Source: Leisingera aquaemixtae
GTDB lineage: Bacteria; Pseudomonadota; Alphaproteobacteria; Rhodobacterales; Rhodobacteraceae
NCBI RefSeq assembly: GCF_019801145.1
Contig: NZ_JAHVJQ010000004.1
Location: forward strand, 248,001 to 312,000
Direction: 5' to 3'
Length of the DNA: 64,000 bases
The position numbers were made by a program, and so were the translations under genes. The notes below the pieces were generated by a model that saw only the letters and a program-made list of their open reading frames with translations, was not told the DNA's origin and ran no database searches. Shown here in pieces: positions 42,981-52,629 of the stretch (its first letter is position 1; each line of letters begins with the position of its first letter).

Positions 42981-44203
42981 TCCGCGGCCTCTTTGCGCAC
43001 GTCCTGCAAAAGCGCCGCTACCCGGCGGGTAACGTAGTCGAGCCCATCGAGCAGCCCTTCGGAACCTGCCGCAGACGGCGGCTTCTGGGTTGCCAATGCA
43101 CGGATCGCCCTGGCCAGAGAAGGCGCAGTCCATCCGTCGCGGGTTTCATCCAGCATGGACGTGAGGCCGATCTCTTCGGCCCGGCTGGCCCGGATCCATT
43201 GCTCCAGCCTGGGGGTGGTGCGGGGCACGATCACTGCCGGTTTGTCAAAGGAAAGGACTTCGCAGAAAGTATTGTAGCCGCCCATGCAGACGACGCCCTG
43301 GGCGCCGGCAAACAGGGTCTCGATTTGCGATTCAAAACCAACGGCGGTGACACGGCCATCCAGCAGGGCAACGCGCTCTTCAAAGTCTTCACGGGTTTCG
43401 CCGGACAGAAATGGACCATAAACCAGCACTGCTCGGGGCGACAGGTCCGGATCCGCTTCATAGGCAGACAGCACCAGATCCACCATCATCTCGCCATCGC
43501 CGCCGCCGCCGGGGGTAACCAGCAGGTAGGGCTGCTCAGGCGGCTCGCCCACTTGGCCAAGGTCGCGGCGCAGATAGCCGGTCCAATGGATCCGGGCCTG
43601 CATCTCGGGCGTGAAGGGCAGCCCGGCGGTGGGGTCATAAACCGAGCGAGGCCCATAGACCCAGATTTCGTCATAGAAGTCGCGGGTGGCCTCGACCGCG
43701 TGTTTGCGCTCCCATTCTGCTGCCAGCACCTCCGGGTCATCCAGCACGTCGCGCAAGCCCAGCACTGTCTTGCATCGTCCACGCGACTTCAGAAGATCAA
43801 GCGCTGGCATCAGCTCGCCGCGAAAGCCGGTGGGTTCCTTGTCAGCGATGAGAACGTCAGGGTCATACTGCTCAACGGTTGAGCGGATCAGGGCCGCGCG
43901 CAGGTCTGCGGTTTCCTCTATGCTCATCCCCATCGTGCGCGAGGCATAGGAACCGTCCGACCGTTTGATAACGCCGGGCAGACGCACGTGGTCAACCCGG
44001 GACGGGAAGGAGAACCTGCCAGCCACGGGGGAGCCTGTTAGGATCAGCGCAGAAGCATCGGGATTGTCAGCCGTGATTGCCCCAGCCAGCGCCCGCGACC
44101 GGCGCAAGTGCCCCAGCCCGAAGGTGTCATGGCTGTAGAACATGATCCGGGGACCGCGTCTGGCGGTTTCCGCTGTGCGGTGGGTGATGCCTGTGTCCGT
44201 CAT
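42977..44203 (-). CDS. MurG/MGT-like glycosyltransferase D, first gene of the glycan cluster
   Basis: A 408-residue GT-B fold protein. SHDTFGLGHLRRSRALAGAI (about residues 24-43) is the acceptor-side glycine-rich loop. TPGGGGDGEMM (about 230-240) and VCMGGYNTFCEVLSFDKPAVIVPR form the donor-binding side. It is related to glycosyltransferase A of the same cluster (GHL and GGYNT blocks shared), so the operon carries two members of this subfamily. It leads six further genes with overlaps or gaps of at most 5 bp. No membrane segment is apparent. Confidence 0.8.
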   Translation of the reverse strand: MTDTGITHRTAETARRGPRIMFYSHDTFGLGHLRRSRALAGAITADNPDASALILTGSPVAGRFSFPSRVDHVRLPGVIKRSDGSYASRTMGMSIEETADLRAALIRSTVEQYDPDVLIADKEPTGFRGELMPALDLLKSRGRCKTVLGLRDVLDDPEVLAAEWERKHAVEATRDFYDEIWVYGPRSVYDPTAGLPFTPEMQARIHWTGYLRRDLGQVGEPPEQPYLLVTPGGGGDGEMMVDLVLSAYEADPDLSPRAVLVYGPFLSGETREDFEERVALLDGRVTAVGFESQIETLFAGAQGVVCMGGYNTFCEVLSFDKPAVIVPRTTPRLEQWIRASRAEEIGLTSMLDETRDGWTAPSLARAIRALATQKPPSAAGSEGLLDGLDYVTRRVAALLQDVRKEAAE

Positions 44204-44597
44204 TGGATCGCCTGGTTGGATTTCCGGCCTGTGCCTGGCTGCAAGCAGGCCGCGGCGGCACCAGAAGCAGGCCAGCCTGCGCTGCCGCTCGTTTCCGGGC
44301 GCGTGCTGCTATGCTCCGCCATCTTCCGCCTCAGTTTGCGTGCCCGTTGTCCGTAGGCGGCAGGGGCACGGTCAGTATTTGCTTTCGCCGCTTCCGGTCC
44401 TGACTGGTTGCAGGCAGGCCGCAGCATCACGGGTTTCCGCCCGAAGGGCTGATATCTGAATTTGTATAACTTGGACCCCTTGCGCATGCAATCATGCGGC
44501 CCTGTTGCAAGGTGCACAGTAAATTGCGCGCGCGCTATTTGCGCAACGCCCCGGCAGGTGGTTAATTTGGCTCAAGTTTCCATAAGGATAGCCCGAC
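44204..44597. other. Intergenic region between the glycan cluster and the MscS-type gene
   Basis: I see no convincing gene in these 394 bp. The region should hold divergent promoters for the glycan cluster and the channel gene. A 6-bp inverted repeat, CGCATG-CAAT-CATGCG (44483-44498), lies 99 bp before the channel gene start. An AAGGAT ribosome-binding site precedes that start. Confidence 0.5.
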
Positions 44598-46985
44598 ATG
44601 CTGCACTCACTGTTTCGGATTCTCTTCTGTCTGCTGCTGGGCTTCGGGCTGACGGCTCACGCCAGTGCGCAGGAAAGTGACGCAAGCGGCGCGGAGGCGC
44701 TCTCCCAGGCTATTGAGCAAGCCGCTGAAAGCGGTGTCAGCGTGCTGGTTGTCGACAGCAGCGGCCGGTTACTGAATGCGCCGCCGGAGTCAGGGCAGCA
44801 GGAAGGCCCGTCCGCCTCCGGCGCGATGGAGCAGCCGTCAGCGCTGATGAAGGCCCAGTCCAGGGTCGCAGCCTTCCGGGCAGAACTGAACAGCCGGCTG
44901 GAGGCGCTGCCGTATTCAGTCTTTGAGATGCAATACATCCTGCGCCAGACCAGTCCGGACGGGCGCATCATGACCTACGTCGAGGTGCTGGGCTGGAGTG
45001 TCCTGTTCCTGCTTATCGGGCGCTGGCTGTCTGTGGAAATCTACGGCAAGCGTTTCGCGAAAGGGTTTGTGGTCGCTCGGATCCGGGAAACTCCCGAAGG
45101 TTATCAGGAAAAGATGCCTTTCCTGGTCTTCCGCTTCCTGATGGGGATCGGGGCCACGATCTTTGCGATGATCTTTGCAGCCTTGATTTCGTATCTGATT
45201 TTCGGTGCGTCGGGCGATCCATCCATCGAGTTTACCGTCACGGCGATCTACACCGCCTACTTCCTGGCACGGACCGTATCGGACCTGTGGCGGATGGTGC
45301 TGTCACCTTTCCTGGCACAATACCGTATCCCGGTATTTTCCGACCGGGATGCCAAGCGGCTTTATATCTGGGCATCCTTGCTGGCGACTTACGACATTTC
45401 CTCGACGCTGTTTGCAACCTGGGTCGGGGATTTCGGTCTTAACTACAACGTCTATGCACTGGTCTACGGCGTTCTGGCGCTGGTCGGGACGCTGGGTAAT
45501 CTGCTGATGGTGCTGGTCAACGGCCGGGCAATTTCCAATGCCATCCGTGCTGGCCGCCCGCCCGAAGACTGTTCGTGGCTGGTGCGGTTCCTCGCGGTCG
45601 CCTGGGCGCCGGTGCTGATGGTCTACATGGTTTTCGGCTGGCTAAAGCTGGCCTTCGATCTGGTGCTTGAGCACGAGGTGTCGATCCCTCTGATGGCGGG
45701 CAGCTACTTCGTTCTGACCACGATCCTGGTGGTTTATGGGGCGATCAATTATGTGATCGAACGGTATTTCCGCCGCAGCCTTGCTGTTCAAACCTCTTCA
45801 GCCGCGCAAGACGCAGCACCGGAAGCGGGCGGGGCGGGCGCTGACACTGAGACAGCGCAGCCGGACGGCGCTGCTTTGGAAGCGGAGGAAGAGGAGGGTG
45901 AGGAAGCCGCCCTCCCCAAGGTAAAACACCCGATCGGCACTTACGAAGATCTCGCCCGCAGGGTTGCAGGCATCCTGGCCTTTGTCGTCGGAGCCTATTC
46001 TCTGGTTATTGTCTGGAACCCGGACGCCAGCTGGCTCAAGACCACTGCTGCAGAGCGGGTGGTGGATGTGACTGTCATCCTGTTTATCGGCTATATCGTC
46101 TATCACCTGTTCCGGATCTGGATCGACAGCAAGATCGACGAAGAAGTGGGCGATGTTCCGGAGGCCGAGCTGGGCGATGAGGGCGGTGCCGGCGGGGCCA
46201 GCCGGCTGGCGACCCTGCTGCCGCTGTTCCGCGGTGCAATCCTGGCGGTGGTGCTGGTGTCGATCGTCCTGATCCTACTGCTGGAGCTGGGCATCAACGT
46301 CAGCCCGCTCTTTGCCGGTGCAGGTGTGGTTGGCCTGGCCGTGGGGTTTGGCTCGCAGACGCTGGTGCGGGATATCTTCTCGGGCGCATTCTTCCTGATT
46401 GATGATGCGTTCCGCAAAGGCGAATACATCGACATCGGCGATGTGAAAGGTACTGTCGAAAAGATCTCAGTCCGCTCCTTCCAGCTGCGCCATCATTTGG
46501 GCGCGCTGCACACCATCCCATTTGGCGAGATCAAGGTGCTGACCAATTACTCCCGCGACTGGGTGATGATGAAACTGCCGTTGCGGGTGACCTATGACAC
46601 AGACGTGGAGAAGGTCAGAAAGCTGATCAAGAAGCTGGGTCAAAAGCTGATGGACGATCCGGTTGTCGGACATACCTTCATCCAGCCGTTGAAGTCGCAA
46701 GGTGTGATCGAGATGCAGGACTCGGCAATGATCATCCGGGTGAAATTCATGACCAAGCCGGGTGATCAGTGGATCGTCCGCAAGCGGGTGTATCAGGAAA
46801 TCCGCGAGCTGTTCGCGCGCGAAGGTGTCAAATTCGCCCACCGCGAGGTCACGGTGCGCCTGGCTCCGGACCAGGAGGAAGAGGTGACACCGAAACAGAA
46901 GGAGGCCGCATTGGGAGCTGTGCAGGCAGCCATTGACGAAGACATGCTGGAAGACATGGGCGGGCCAGGCGGCGACGACCGCTGA
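44598..46985 (+). CDS. Large MscS-family mechanosensitive channel protein
   Basis: A 795-residue inner-membrane protein. A signal peptide (MLHSLFRILFCLLLGF, cleavage near HASA-QE) is followed by a short periplasmic segment and about ten membrane helices. An acidic, low-complexity cytoplasmic stretch (about residues 398-440, Glu-rich) comes next, and then the MscS core. The pore helix and beta domain carry LFAGAGVVGLAVGFGSQ (about 570-586), DIFSGAFFLIDDAF and YIDIGDVKGTVEKI. Such channels release solutes on hypo-osmotic shock; gating by other signals is possible. It stands alone, with AAGGAT upstream of ATG 44598. Confidence 0.9.
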   Translation: MLHSLFRILFCLLLGFGLTAHASAQESDASGAEALSQAIEQAAESGVSVLVVDSSGRLLNAPPESGQQEGPSASGAMEQPSALMKAQSRVAAFRAELNSRLEALPYSVFEMQYILRQTSPDGRIMTYVEVLGWSVLFLLIGRWLSVEIYGKRFAKGFVVARIRETPEGYQEKMPFLVFRFLMGIGATIFAMIFAALISYLIFGASGDPSIEFTVTAIYTAYFLARTVSDLWRMVLSPFLAQYRIPVFSDRDAKRLYIWASLLATYDISSTLFATWVGDFGLNYNVYALVYGVLALVGTLGNLLMVLVNGRAISNAIRAGRPPEDCSWLVRFLAVAWAPVLMVYMVFGWLKLAFDLVLEHEVSIPLMAGSYFVLTTILVVYGAINYVIERYFRRSLAVQTSSAAQDAAPEAGGAGADTETAQPDGAALEAEEEEGEEAALPKVKHPIGTYEDLARRVAGILAFVVGAYSLVIVWNPDASWLKTTAAERVVDVTVILFIGYIVYHLFRIWIDSKIDEEVGDVPEAELGDEGGAGGASRLATLLPLFRGAILAVVLVSIVLILLLELGINVSPLFAGAGVVGLAVGFGSQTLVRDIFSGAFFLIDDAFRKGEYIDIGDVKGTVEKISVRSFQLRHHLGALHTIPFGEIKVLTNYSRDWVMMKLPLRVTYDTDVEKVRKLIKKLGQKLMDDPVVGHTFIQPLKSQGVIEMQDSAMIIRVKFMTKPGDQWIVRKRVYQEIRELFAREGVKFAHREVTVRLAPDQEEEVTPKQKEAALGAVQAAIDEDMLEDMGGPGGDDR

Positions 46986-47059
46986 GCGGGCTTGGCAGCG
47001 GGCGCCCTCCCGCCCACGCGATTGACCGCCGACGCGTTCGGCTTGGGGTTGGGCCTGGC

Positions 47060-47077
47060 GCCGCGCTGGCGCGCGGC
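47060..47077. terminator. Possible hairpin between convergent genes
   Basis: GCCGCGC-TGGC-GCGCGGC gives a 7-bp stem with a 4-base loop in the 208-bp gap between the channel gene and the converging CoA-transferase gene. No T tract follows on the plus strand, so termination is only a possibility. Confidence 0.3.
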
Positions 47078-47193
47078 GCGGTCTTGGGGCGTATAGCCGT
47101 GCAATACGCCGGGAAACTGGTGGGCGCTACTTTCCAGGTTTGTTTTTTGGCGAGGCAGATTGGCTGGGGCAGGGGCGGCTTGCGTGCGGCCGG

Positions 47194-48540
47194 TTAATCG
47201 GGCCACGCGGCAGCGGCGCTGCCGCAGCGGGTGGCAGGCAATTCCCAGTGCACTGCCGTGCCGTTCAGGGTGAGTGGCGCAGCAAGCCGGCGGCCAGGCC
47301 CCCAGCCGCTCGTCTCAAGGCGCGGTGACCAGTCGCTGTCTTCCGGCCCGGTGATGTCCGGGCCTTCAGAAGACTTGCCCATCCCGGCCAGCAATTCCGC
47401 CGTGCGTGCCAGCGAGAGGCGGGCCGTCGGAACTGCCTCCCCATGCGCCGCAGCAGCGAGTGCTGACAGCACTGCGGCGGCCATCAGATATCCGGTTGCA
47501 TGATCCAGCGCTTGTACCGGCAGTGGGTGCGGCCTGCCGGTCCCGGCCCAGTCCCGGCCTGCATCTGCAATGCCAGCACTCATCTGCACCAGGCTGTCGA
47601 ACCCGCGCCGTGTGGCCCAGGGGCCGGTCCAGCCATAGGCGTCCAGCGTCACCTCAACCGCGTTTGGCGCAAGCTGCCGCCGGGTGCCTGCGTCATACCC
47701 TAGCCCGTCCAGTGCGCCGGGCCGGTAGCCGTGTACCAGCACATCGGCCTGAGCAAGCAAGGTTTCGAATACCAGCCGGTCTTCCCCTTTGGCCAGGTTG
47801 AGCGCGGCCATGCGCTTGCCCAGCGAGATGTCTGTGATCACCCCCGGCTCATCCCAGCCGGGCGGGTCGATGCGCAGCACGTCGGCGCCAAAACCGGCCA
47901 GTGTGCGGGTGGAGACAGGCCCAGCCAGGACGCGGGTCAGATCAAGCACCCGCAACCCAGCCAGCGGACGCTCTGCCGTCGCTTCAGATCTTTCCCGCAG
48001 CCGCAGAGGCGCGGGCGCAATCCAGTGGATCAGCGGTTCTGATGCCACTGCACGGCCTTGAGGGTGCGCCAGCCAGTCCGCACGGCTGCGCATGGCGGCC
48101 GCCACTCCGCCAGCGGCTACGGTTTCGCTTTCCAGGCGGTCGGCCTGCCAGTGCTTTACTTCGGCAGCCACGGCCTCCCGCGTGGCGGCGCAACCGAGCA
48201 CTTGCAGTGCGGCCTGGCGGTGATGCGGAAGGTTGGTATGCAGGCGGATCCAGCCGTCCTGCGTTTCATAGACGCCAGCGATTTCATCCCACAGGCCGGG
48301 CAGCTCCCAGCCCTTCGGGCGGAAACTGTAGCCGAACCAGAGCGAGGCCAGCCGCTGATCCACGGTGACGTCAAGCGCGGCCGGCGAGAGGTTCAGGGCC
48401 TTGATCAGCCGTGCCAGCTCCAGACCAACTGCTCCTATGGAAGCATTGGCAAGTTCGGTGACAGCAAAGACGCTGCGCCATTGTCCGCTGCCGGTCAGGC
48501 GGAATTGATCCGCGGCGGGCAGGGATGTGAGAAGGGTCAT
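47194..48540 (-). CDS. CaiB/BaiF family CoA-transferase
   Basis: A 448-residue class III CoA-transferase, which exchanges CoA between carboxylic acids. LRVLDLTRVLAGPVSTRTLAGFGADVLRID (starting near residue 194) is the CoA-binding entry of the family. KRMAALNLAKGEDR and FDSLVQMSAG follow in the usual order. The N-terminal 190 residues form a divergent extra half-domain. Its start overlaps the stop of a peptide-transporter permease by 4 bases (ATGA), so the two are coupled. The acids it uses are unknown; the link suggests that the imported compound is activated to a CoA thioester. Confidence 0.85.
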   Translation of the reverse strand: MTLLTSLPAADQFRLTGSGQWRSVFAVTELANASIGAVGLELARLIKALNLSPAALDVTVDQRLASLWFGYSFRPKGWELPGLWDEIAGVYETQDGWIRLHTNLPHHRQAALQVLGCAATREAVAAEVKHWQADRLESETVAAGGVAAAMRSRADWLAHPQGRAVASEPLIHWIAPAPLRLRERSEATAERPLAGLRVLDLTRVLAGPVSTRTLAGFGADVLRIDPPGWDEPGVITDISLGKRMAALNLAKGEDRLVFETLLAQADVLVHGYRPGALDGLGYDAGTRRQLAPNAVEVTLDAYGWTGPWATRRGFDSLVQMSAGIADAGRDWAGTGRPHPLPVQALDHATGYLMAAAVLSALAAAAHGEAVPTARLSLARTAELLAGMGKSSEGPDITGPEDSDWSPRLETSGWGPGRRLAAPLTLNGTAVHWELPATRCGSAAAAWPD

Positions 48541-49691
48541 TGCTGATAGGGATCCAGACTGTCGCGCAGCCCGTCGCCAAGGAAGTTGAAGGCGAGCACG
48601 ACAATGACAATCGGCAGCATCGGAATGGCCAGCCAGGGATAGATTTCCACCGAGGTCAGGTTCTGCGCGTCATTCAGCATCACCCCCCAGCTGACCGCAG
48701 GTGCGCGCAGGCCGAGCCCGAGGAAGGACAGCGCGGTTTCCCCGAGGATCATTGCCGGGATTGACAACGTGGCTGAGGCAATCAGATGCGACATGAAGTT
48801 GGGCAAAAGATGTTTGCGGATCACCCGTCCGGACGTCGCGCCCATCATTTCTGCGGCCCGGACGTATTCTTCCTCCCGCAAGGACAGAAACTTGGCGCGG
48901 ACCGAGCGGGCAAGGCCGGGCCAGTCGAGAATGCCGAGAATGATCGAGATGATGAAGAAGACCGCAACCGGAGACCAGTTCGAGGGCACGGCAGCGGACA
49001 GGGCGAGCCACAGGGGTAGCTCGGGCAATGATCGCAGGATCTCGATCACGCGGTTCACCATCCAGTCGACCCGGCCGCCGAAATAGCCGGCGACACTGCC
49101 GAAGAAAATGCCAAGCACAAAGGAGACCGTGATGCCGATCAGGCCAACAGTCAGAGACAGCTGTGCACCGTAGGAAACGCGGCTGAAGATGTCGCGGCCC
49201 AGACGGTCGGAGCCCAAGATGAAGATCGTGGCTTCCTCGCTGGCGCAGAACAGGTGCCGGTTGCTTTCGATGAAACCCGCGAGGTTGTAGGTGCTGCCTT
49301 CACAGAAAAACTTGAGCTTGAGCGGGCGCGAGGTGTCCGGTTTGAACTCCCACTGGAAGGTCTCCAGGTTGGCTTCGGAGGTCATCGGGTAGACGAAGGG
49401 GCCGACAAACTCGCCTTCATGAAACAGCTTGACCGACTGGGGCGGCGAGTAGAGATGCTCGGAAAACCGCTGGTTGGGCCCGTAGGGGGCAATGAAACCG
49501 GCAAACGGGATCAGGCCGTAGGCAATCAGCAGGAAGATACCTGAGATAAGGCCCAGTCTGTGGGTCTTGAACTTGCGCCAGACCAGCAGCCAATTCGGGG
49601 CGTCGAGGTCCTTGCGCTCCAGTTCCAGCAGCGAGGCCTGCGGATCAAATGGTTCATCGTCGACATAACGTCCGTCGGGCAGATGGGTCAT
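48537..49691 (-). CDS. Peptide-type ABC transporter permease (DppC/YejE-like)
   Basis: A 384-residue inner-membrane permease. A first helix (about residues 47-70) is followed by a periplasmic loop of about 100 residues and then by five helices. The EAA motif, EYVRAAEMMGATSGRVIRKHLLPN, contacts the ATPase. LGSDRLGRDIFSRVSYG precedes the second helix, as in DppC/OppC proteins. The long loop resembles YejE. It overlaps the dppB-like gene by 4 bases upstream and the CoA-transferase gene by 4 bases downstream. Confidence 0.9.
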   Translation of the reverse strand: MTHLPDGRYVDDEPFDPQASLLELERKDLDAPNWLLVWRKFKTHRLGLISGIFLLIAYGLIPFAGFIAPYGPNQRFSEHLYSPPQSVKLFHEGEFVGPFVYPMTSEANLETFQWEFKPDTSRPLKLKFFCEGSTYNLAGFIESNRHLFCASEEATIFILGSDRLGRDIFSRVSYGAQLSLTVGLIGITVSFVLGIFFGSVAGYFGGRVDWMVNRVIEILRSLPELPLWLALSAAVPSNWSPVAVFFIISIILGILDWPGLARSVRAKFLSLREEEYVRAAEMMGATSGRVIRKHLLPNFMSHLIASATLSIPAMILGETALSFLGLGLRAPAVSWGVMLNDAQNLTSVEIYPWLAIPMLPIVIVVLAFNFLGDGLRDSLDPYQQ

Positions 49692-50716
49692 GCGTCACGC
49701 CCCTCGTAGCGGATTCTGGGGTCAAGCAGCACCAGCAGCACATCCGAAATCATGGTGCCGATCAGGGTAAGAAGGGCAACGAACATCAATACAAAACCTG
49801 ACAGGAACATGTCCTGTGTCTTGAGCGCTGTCAGCAGGGTCGGGCCGATGGTTTGCAGGCCCAGGACCACCGACACAAGGACAGAGCCGGAAATCATCGA
49901 GGGCAGCAGGTTGCCGATATCTGCAACAAAGGGGTTGAAGGCCACCCGTAGCGGGTACTTTGCCAGCATGCGGGACGGCGCCATGCCCTTGGCGATGGCG
50001 GTTTCCACATAGGGTTTGCCCAGTTCATCCAGCATGTTGGCCCGCAGCCGCTGCATCATCGCCGAGGCGCCGGCAGTACCAATCACGAAGGTTGGAACAA
50101 TGAGGTGCACCAGGATGGATTTCACCTTGTCCCAATTCATCGGCACACCTTCGAATTCAGGCGCCATCAGCCCCCCGATCGGCAGGTCAAACCACCGGTG
50201 GCCGTAGTAGAACAGGATCAGCGCCAGCAGGAAGTTCGGTGTGGCAAGTCCCAGGTAGCCGACAAAAGCGGTGGTGTAGTCGACCCAGGTGCGCGCGCGG
50301 GCTGCCGCCAGAACGCCCAAAGGCAGGGCGACGGCATAGACAAAGATCACGGCGGCCAGGTTCACGAGCACCGTCAGCCACAGGCTGTCGCCGACAATAT
50401 CGGCCACCGGGCTGTCAAACTCGAATGACCAGCCGAAATTGCCCTGGATCATGCCGGAAAACCCGTGCGGCCCCGGCATGAAACCCATCCAGATCATGTA
50501 TTGCTGCCAAAGCGGCTTATCGAGCGCGTATTCCTTGCGCAGAAATTCCGCCTTGGCCACGCCTGCGGACTGTCCGGTTGCCTGCAGTTCGGCAATCTGG
50601 TTCGACAGGTAGTCGCCGGGCGGCAGGTTGATGATGACGAAAATCAGCACCGACACCACCAGCAGTGTCATCAGCATGGTGCCAAAGCGGTAGATGGCGT
50701 ATCGCAGAATCTCCAT
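49688..50716 (-). CDS. Peptide-type ABC transporter permease (DppB/YejB-like)
   Basis: A 342-residue inner-membrane permease with about six helices. RFGTMLMTLLVVSVLIFVI is the first, and RANMLDELGKPYVETAIAKGMAPSRMLAKYPLRVAFNP contains the EAA loop. EYALDKPLWQQYMIWM in the periplasmic loop is typical of DppB/YejB. Its ATG at 50716 shares one base with the stop of the binding-protein gene. It forms the channel with the DppC-like permease. Confidence 0.9.
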   Translation of the reverse strand: MEILRYAIYRFGTMLMTLLVVSVLIFVIINLPPGDYLSNQIAELQATGQSAGVAKAEFLRKEYALDKPLWQQYMIWMGFMPGPHGFSGMIQGNFGWSFEFDSPVADIVGDSLWLTVLVNLAAVIFVYAVALPLGVLAAARARTWVDYTTAFVGYLGLATPNFLLALILFYYGHRWFDLPIGGLMAPEFEGVPMNWDKVKSILVHLIVPTFVIGTAGASAMMQRLRANMLDELGKPYVETAIAKGMAPSRMLAKYPLRVAFNPFVADIGNLLPSMISGSVLVSVVLGLQTIGPTLLTALKTQDMFLSGFVLMFVALLTLIGTMISDVLLVLLDPRIRYEGRDA

Positions 50717-52629
50717 CAGTCCAGGCCATCCTCAAAGAAGAATTCATCCGGCCGGTAAACGCCGAAATGCGCGCCGGGGTCCCAGGCCCAGATCGCCTGT
50801 TCCGGCACGTTGCGCAGCCGGGTGCTGACGACAACAGGCTGCGGCGCGGCGGCCACAACGCCAATCGCATAGACCTGTTCGGCATGGATCTGCAGCATGG
50901 CGCGCCAGGCTGCGATGCGCTCGGCCTTTGTCGTGGCCATGTCCCAGTCCTGCAGAAGCGTAAGCAGCTGCTGAGCGGGTGCCATATCCGGCGGTTCGCC
51001 TGCATTGCCGCCGGTCTGATAGAACTGGCCCCATTTCGGCCAGGACAGAAAGACTTGGTCGGTAGGGGCCAGGTAAACCGGAGATGTATAAGACTGAGGC
51101 AAGCCATTGTCCCAGCCAAACCAGGCCGACGCCATGGTGCTGCCGGAAAAGACCCGGTTTCTCAGGATGTCGCGGTCCAGCGGGCGCATGATCAGCTTGA
51201 CGCCGACATCGCGCCAGTCATCGGAGATGATCTGCAGGGCGTTTTCCACTTCCTGCCGTTCGCCTGCGGTTTCCACAATCAGTTCCATCAGACGTCCATC
51301 CGGAAGGTAGCGGATGCCGTAGCCGTCCTTTTCCGTCAGCCCGGCCTCGTCCAGCAGGCGGTTTGCCTGTTCGGGGTCAAACTGCGCCCAGGCGTCGCGC
51401 AGGGCTGGATCAAACAGCTCGCTTTGTTCCAGCACCGTCATGGCGCCGGGTTTTGCAAGGTTGAAATAGAGCGCCCGGTTGATGGCGCGGCGGTTGATAG
51501 CCAGCGACAAGGCACGCCGCACCCGCACATCGCGCAGGATCTCCCGCCACACCGGATCCTGGGTATTCAGGTTCGGGTAAATGGCAATTTGCGATGCAGC
51601 GCCATTGCCCCAAAGGTAAGTCTTGTAGCCCGAGTTGTCTTTTTCGCCCTTGCGCAGTATCGGAATGTCGCGGAAATCCAGCCCGCGGGCCTGCAGATCC
51701 GCTTCCCCTGCATTCGACTTTGCGGCGACCAGCCCGGCGGTCACGATTTCCATCTCAACTGTGTCAATATAAGGCAGCTGAACGCCGCGGCTGTCGATCC
51801 GGTGGTAATAGGGGTTGCGCACGAACTGATGGCGGATCTTCTTGCCAGGCGAGGCATTGATCCAGGGCTGCAGCGTCGGAAGCTCGTGGTTATCGAACTT
51901 GTACATGTTGTCGTACTTGTTGTGCAGCGCGGCCCAGCTTTTGACGCGGGCGTAATCGACCTCTTCTTCCAAAACCTCGGGGTCGGCGTAATCAGCGTGA
52001 AACTGCTTCAGGTATTTGGCGGGCCGGTAGATGAAGGGCGGGCGGGCCTGGGCCAGCATGTGAAGGAAACTGGGGTTCGGGTCGTCCCATTCATAAATCA
52101 CCGTGGTTTCGTCCGGGAAGCTGACCCGCGGCAGCTTTCCCATCACCCGCAGAAAATCCGGCGGGCCGGCCGGGCTCAGCAGTTCGTTGTTGGCAACATC
52201 GTTCCACCAGTACCGGAAATCGTCAGAGGTGAACGGATCGCCGTTGGACCATTTGTGCCCGGGACGCAGCTTCAGCGTGTAGCGGCGGTTCGCCTCGTTT
52301 TCGTACCCCAGAAGAATGTCAGGCCTTAGCTGATACTTCTCATCGTAACCTGCCAGACGCGCGTATCCATAGACCACCATCTGCCGGATGTCCTTGGAGC
52401 GCGTGACCATGGTATTGAGTGTTCCGCCCTGAAGGCCGAACTCCCGGCCCTTGGCGGCCAGATCAACCACCAGCGGTACTTCAGGAAGGCGTTTGGCGGC
52501 AGGCGGCAAGTAGCCCGCCTTGACCTCGGACTTCCAGAAACTGCTTTCCTGCACCGTTATTTCTGCAATGGCAGGCAAAGGGGCAAGACAGAGGGCGGCT
52601 GCGAGTATGGATTTCAGGGCATCAAGCAT
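50716..52629 (-). CDS. Peptide-type ABC transporter substrate-binding protein (SBP family 5)
   Basis: A 637-residue periplasmic binding protein. The signal peptide ([22 protein letters not shown]) is followed by the SBP_bac_5 fold, with LKLRPGHKWSNGDPFTSDDFRYWW (about residues 114-137) and VRRALSLAINRRAIN (about 372-386) as family marks. The length is close to YejA and longer than DppA. It overlaps the ATPase gene by 8 bases. The ligand could be a peptide or another amphipathic compound, and cannot be told from sequence. Confidence 0.9.
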   Translation of the reverse strand: MLDALKSILAAALCLAPLPAIAEITVQESSFWKSEVKAGYLPPAAKRLPEVPLVVDLAAKGREFGLQGGTLNTMVTRSKDIRQMVVYGYARLAGYDEKYQLRPDILLGYENEANRRYTLKLRPGHKWSNGDPFTSDDFRYWWNDVANNELLSPAGPPDFLRVMGKLPRVSFPDETTVIYEWDDPNPSFLHMLAQARPPFIYRPAKYLKQFHADYADPEVLEEEVDYARVKSWAALHNKYDNMYKFDNHELPTLQPWINASPGKKIRHQFVRNPYYHRIDSRGVQLPYIDTVEMEIVTAGLVAAKSNAGEADLQARGLDFRDIPILRKGEKDNSGYKTYLWGNGAASQIAIYPNLNTQDPVWREILRDVRVRRALSLAINRRAINRALYFNLAKPGAMTVLEQSELFDPALRDAWAQFDPEQANRLLDEAGLTEKDGYGIRYLPDGRLMELIVETAGERQEVENALQIISDDWRDVGVKLIMRPLDRDILRNRVFSGSTMASAWFGWDNGLPQSYTSPVYLAPTDQVFLSWPKWGQFYQTGGNAGEPPDMAPAQQLLTLLQDWDMATTKAERIAAWRAMLQIHAEQVYAIGVVAAAPQPVVVSTRLRNVPEQAIWAWDPGAHFGVYRPDEFFFEDGLD

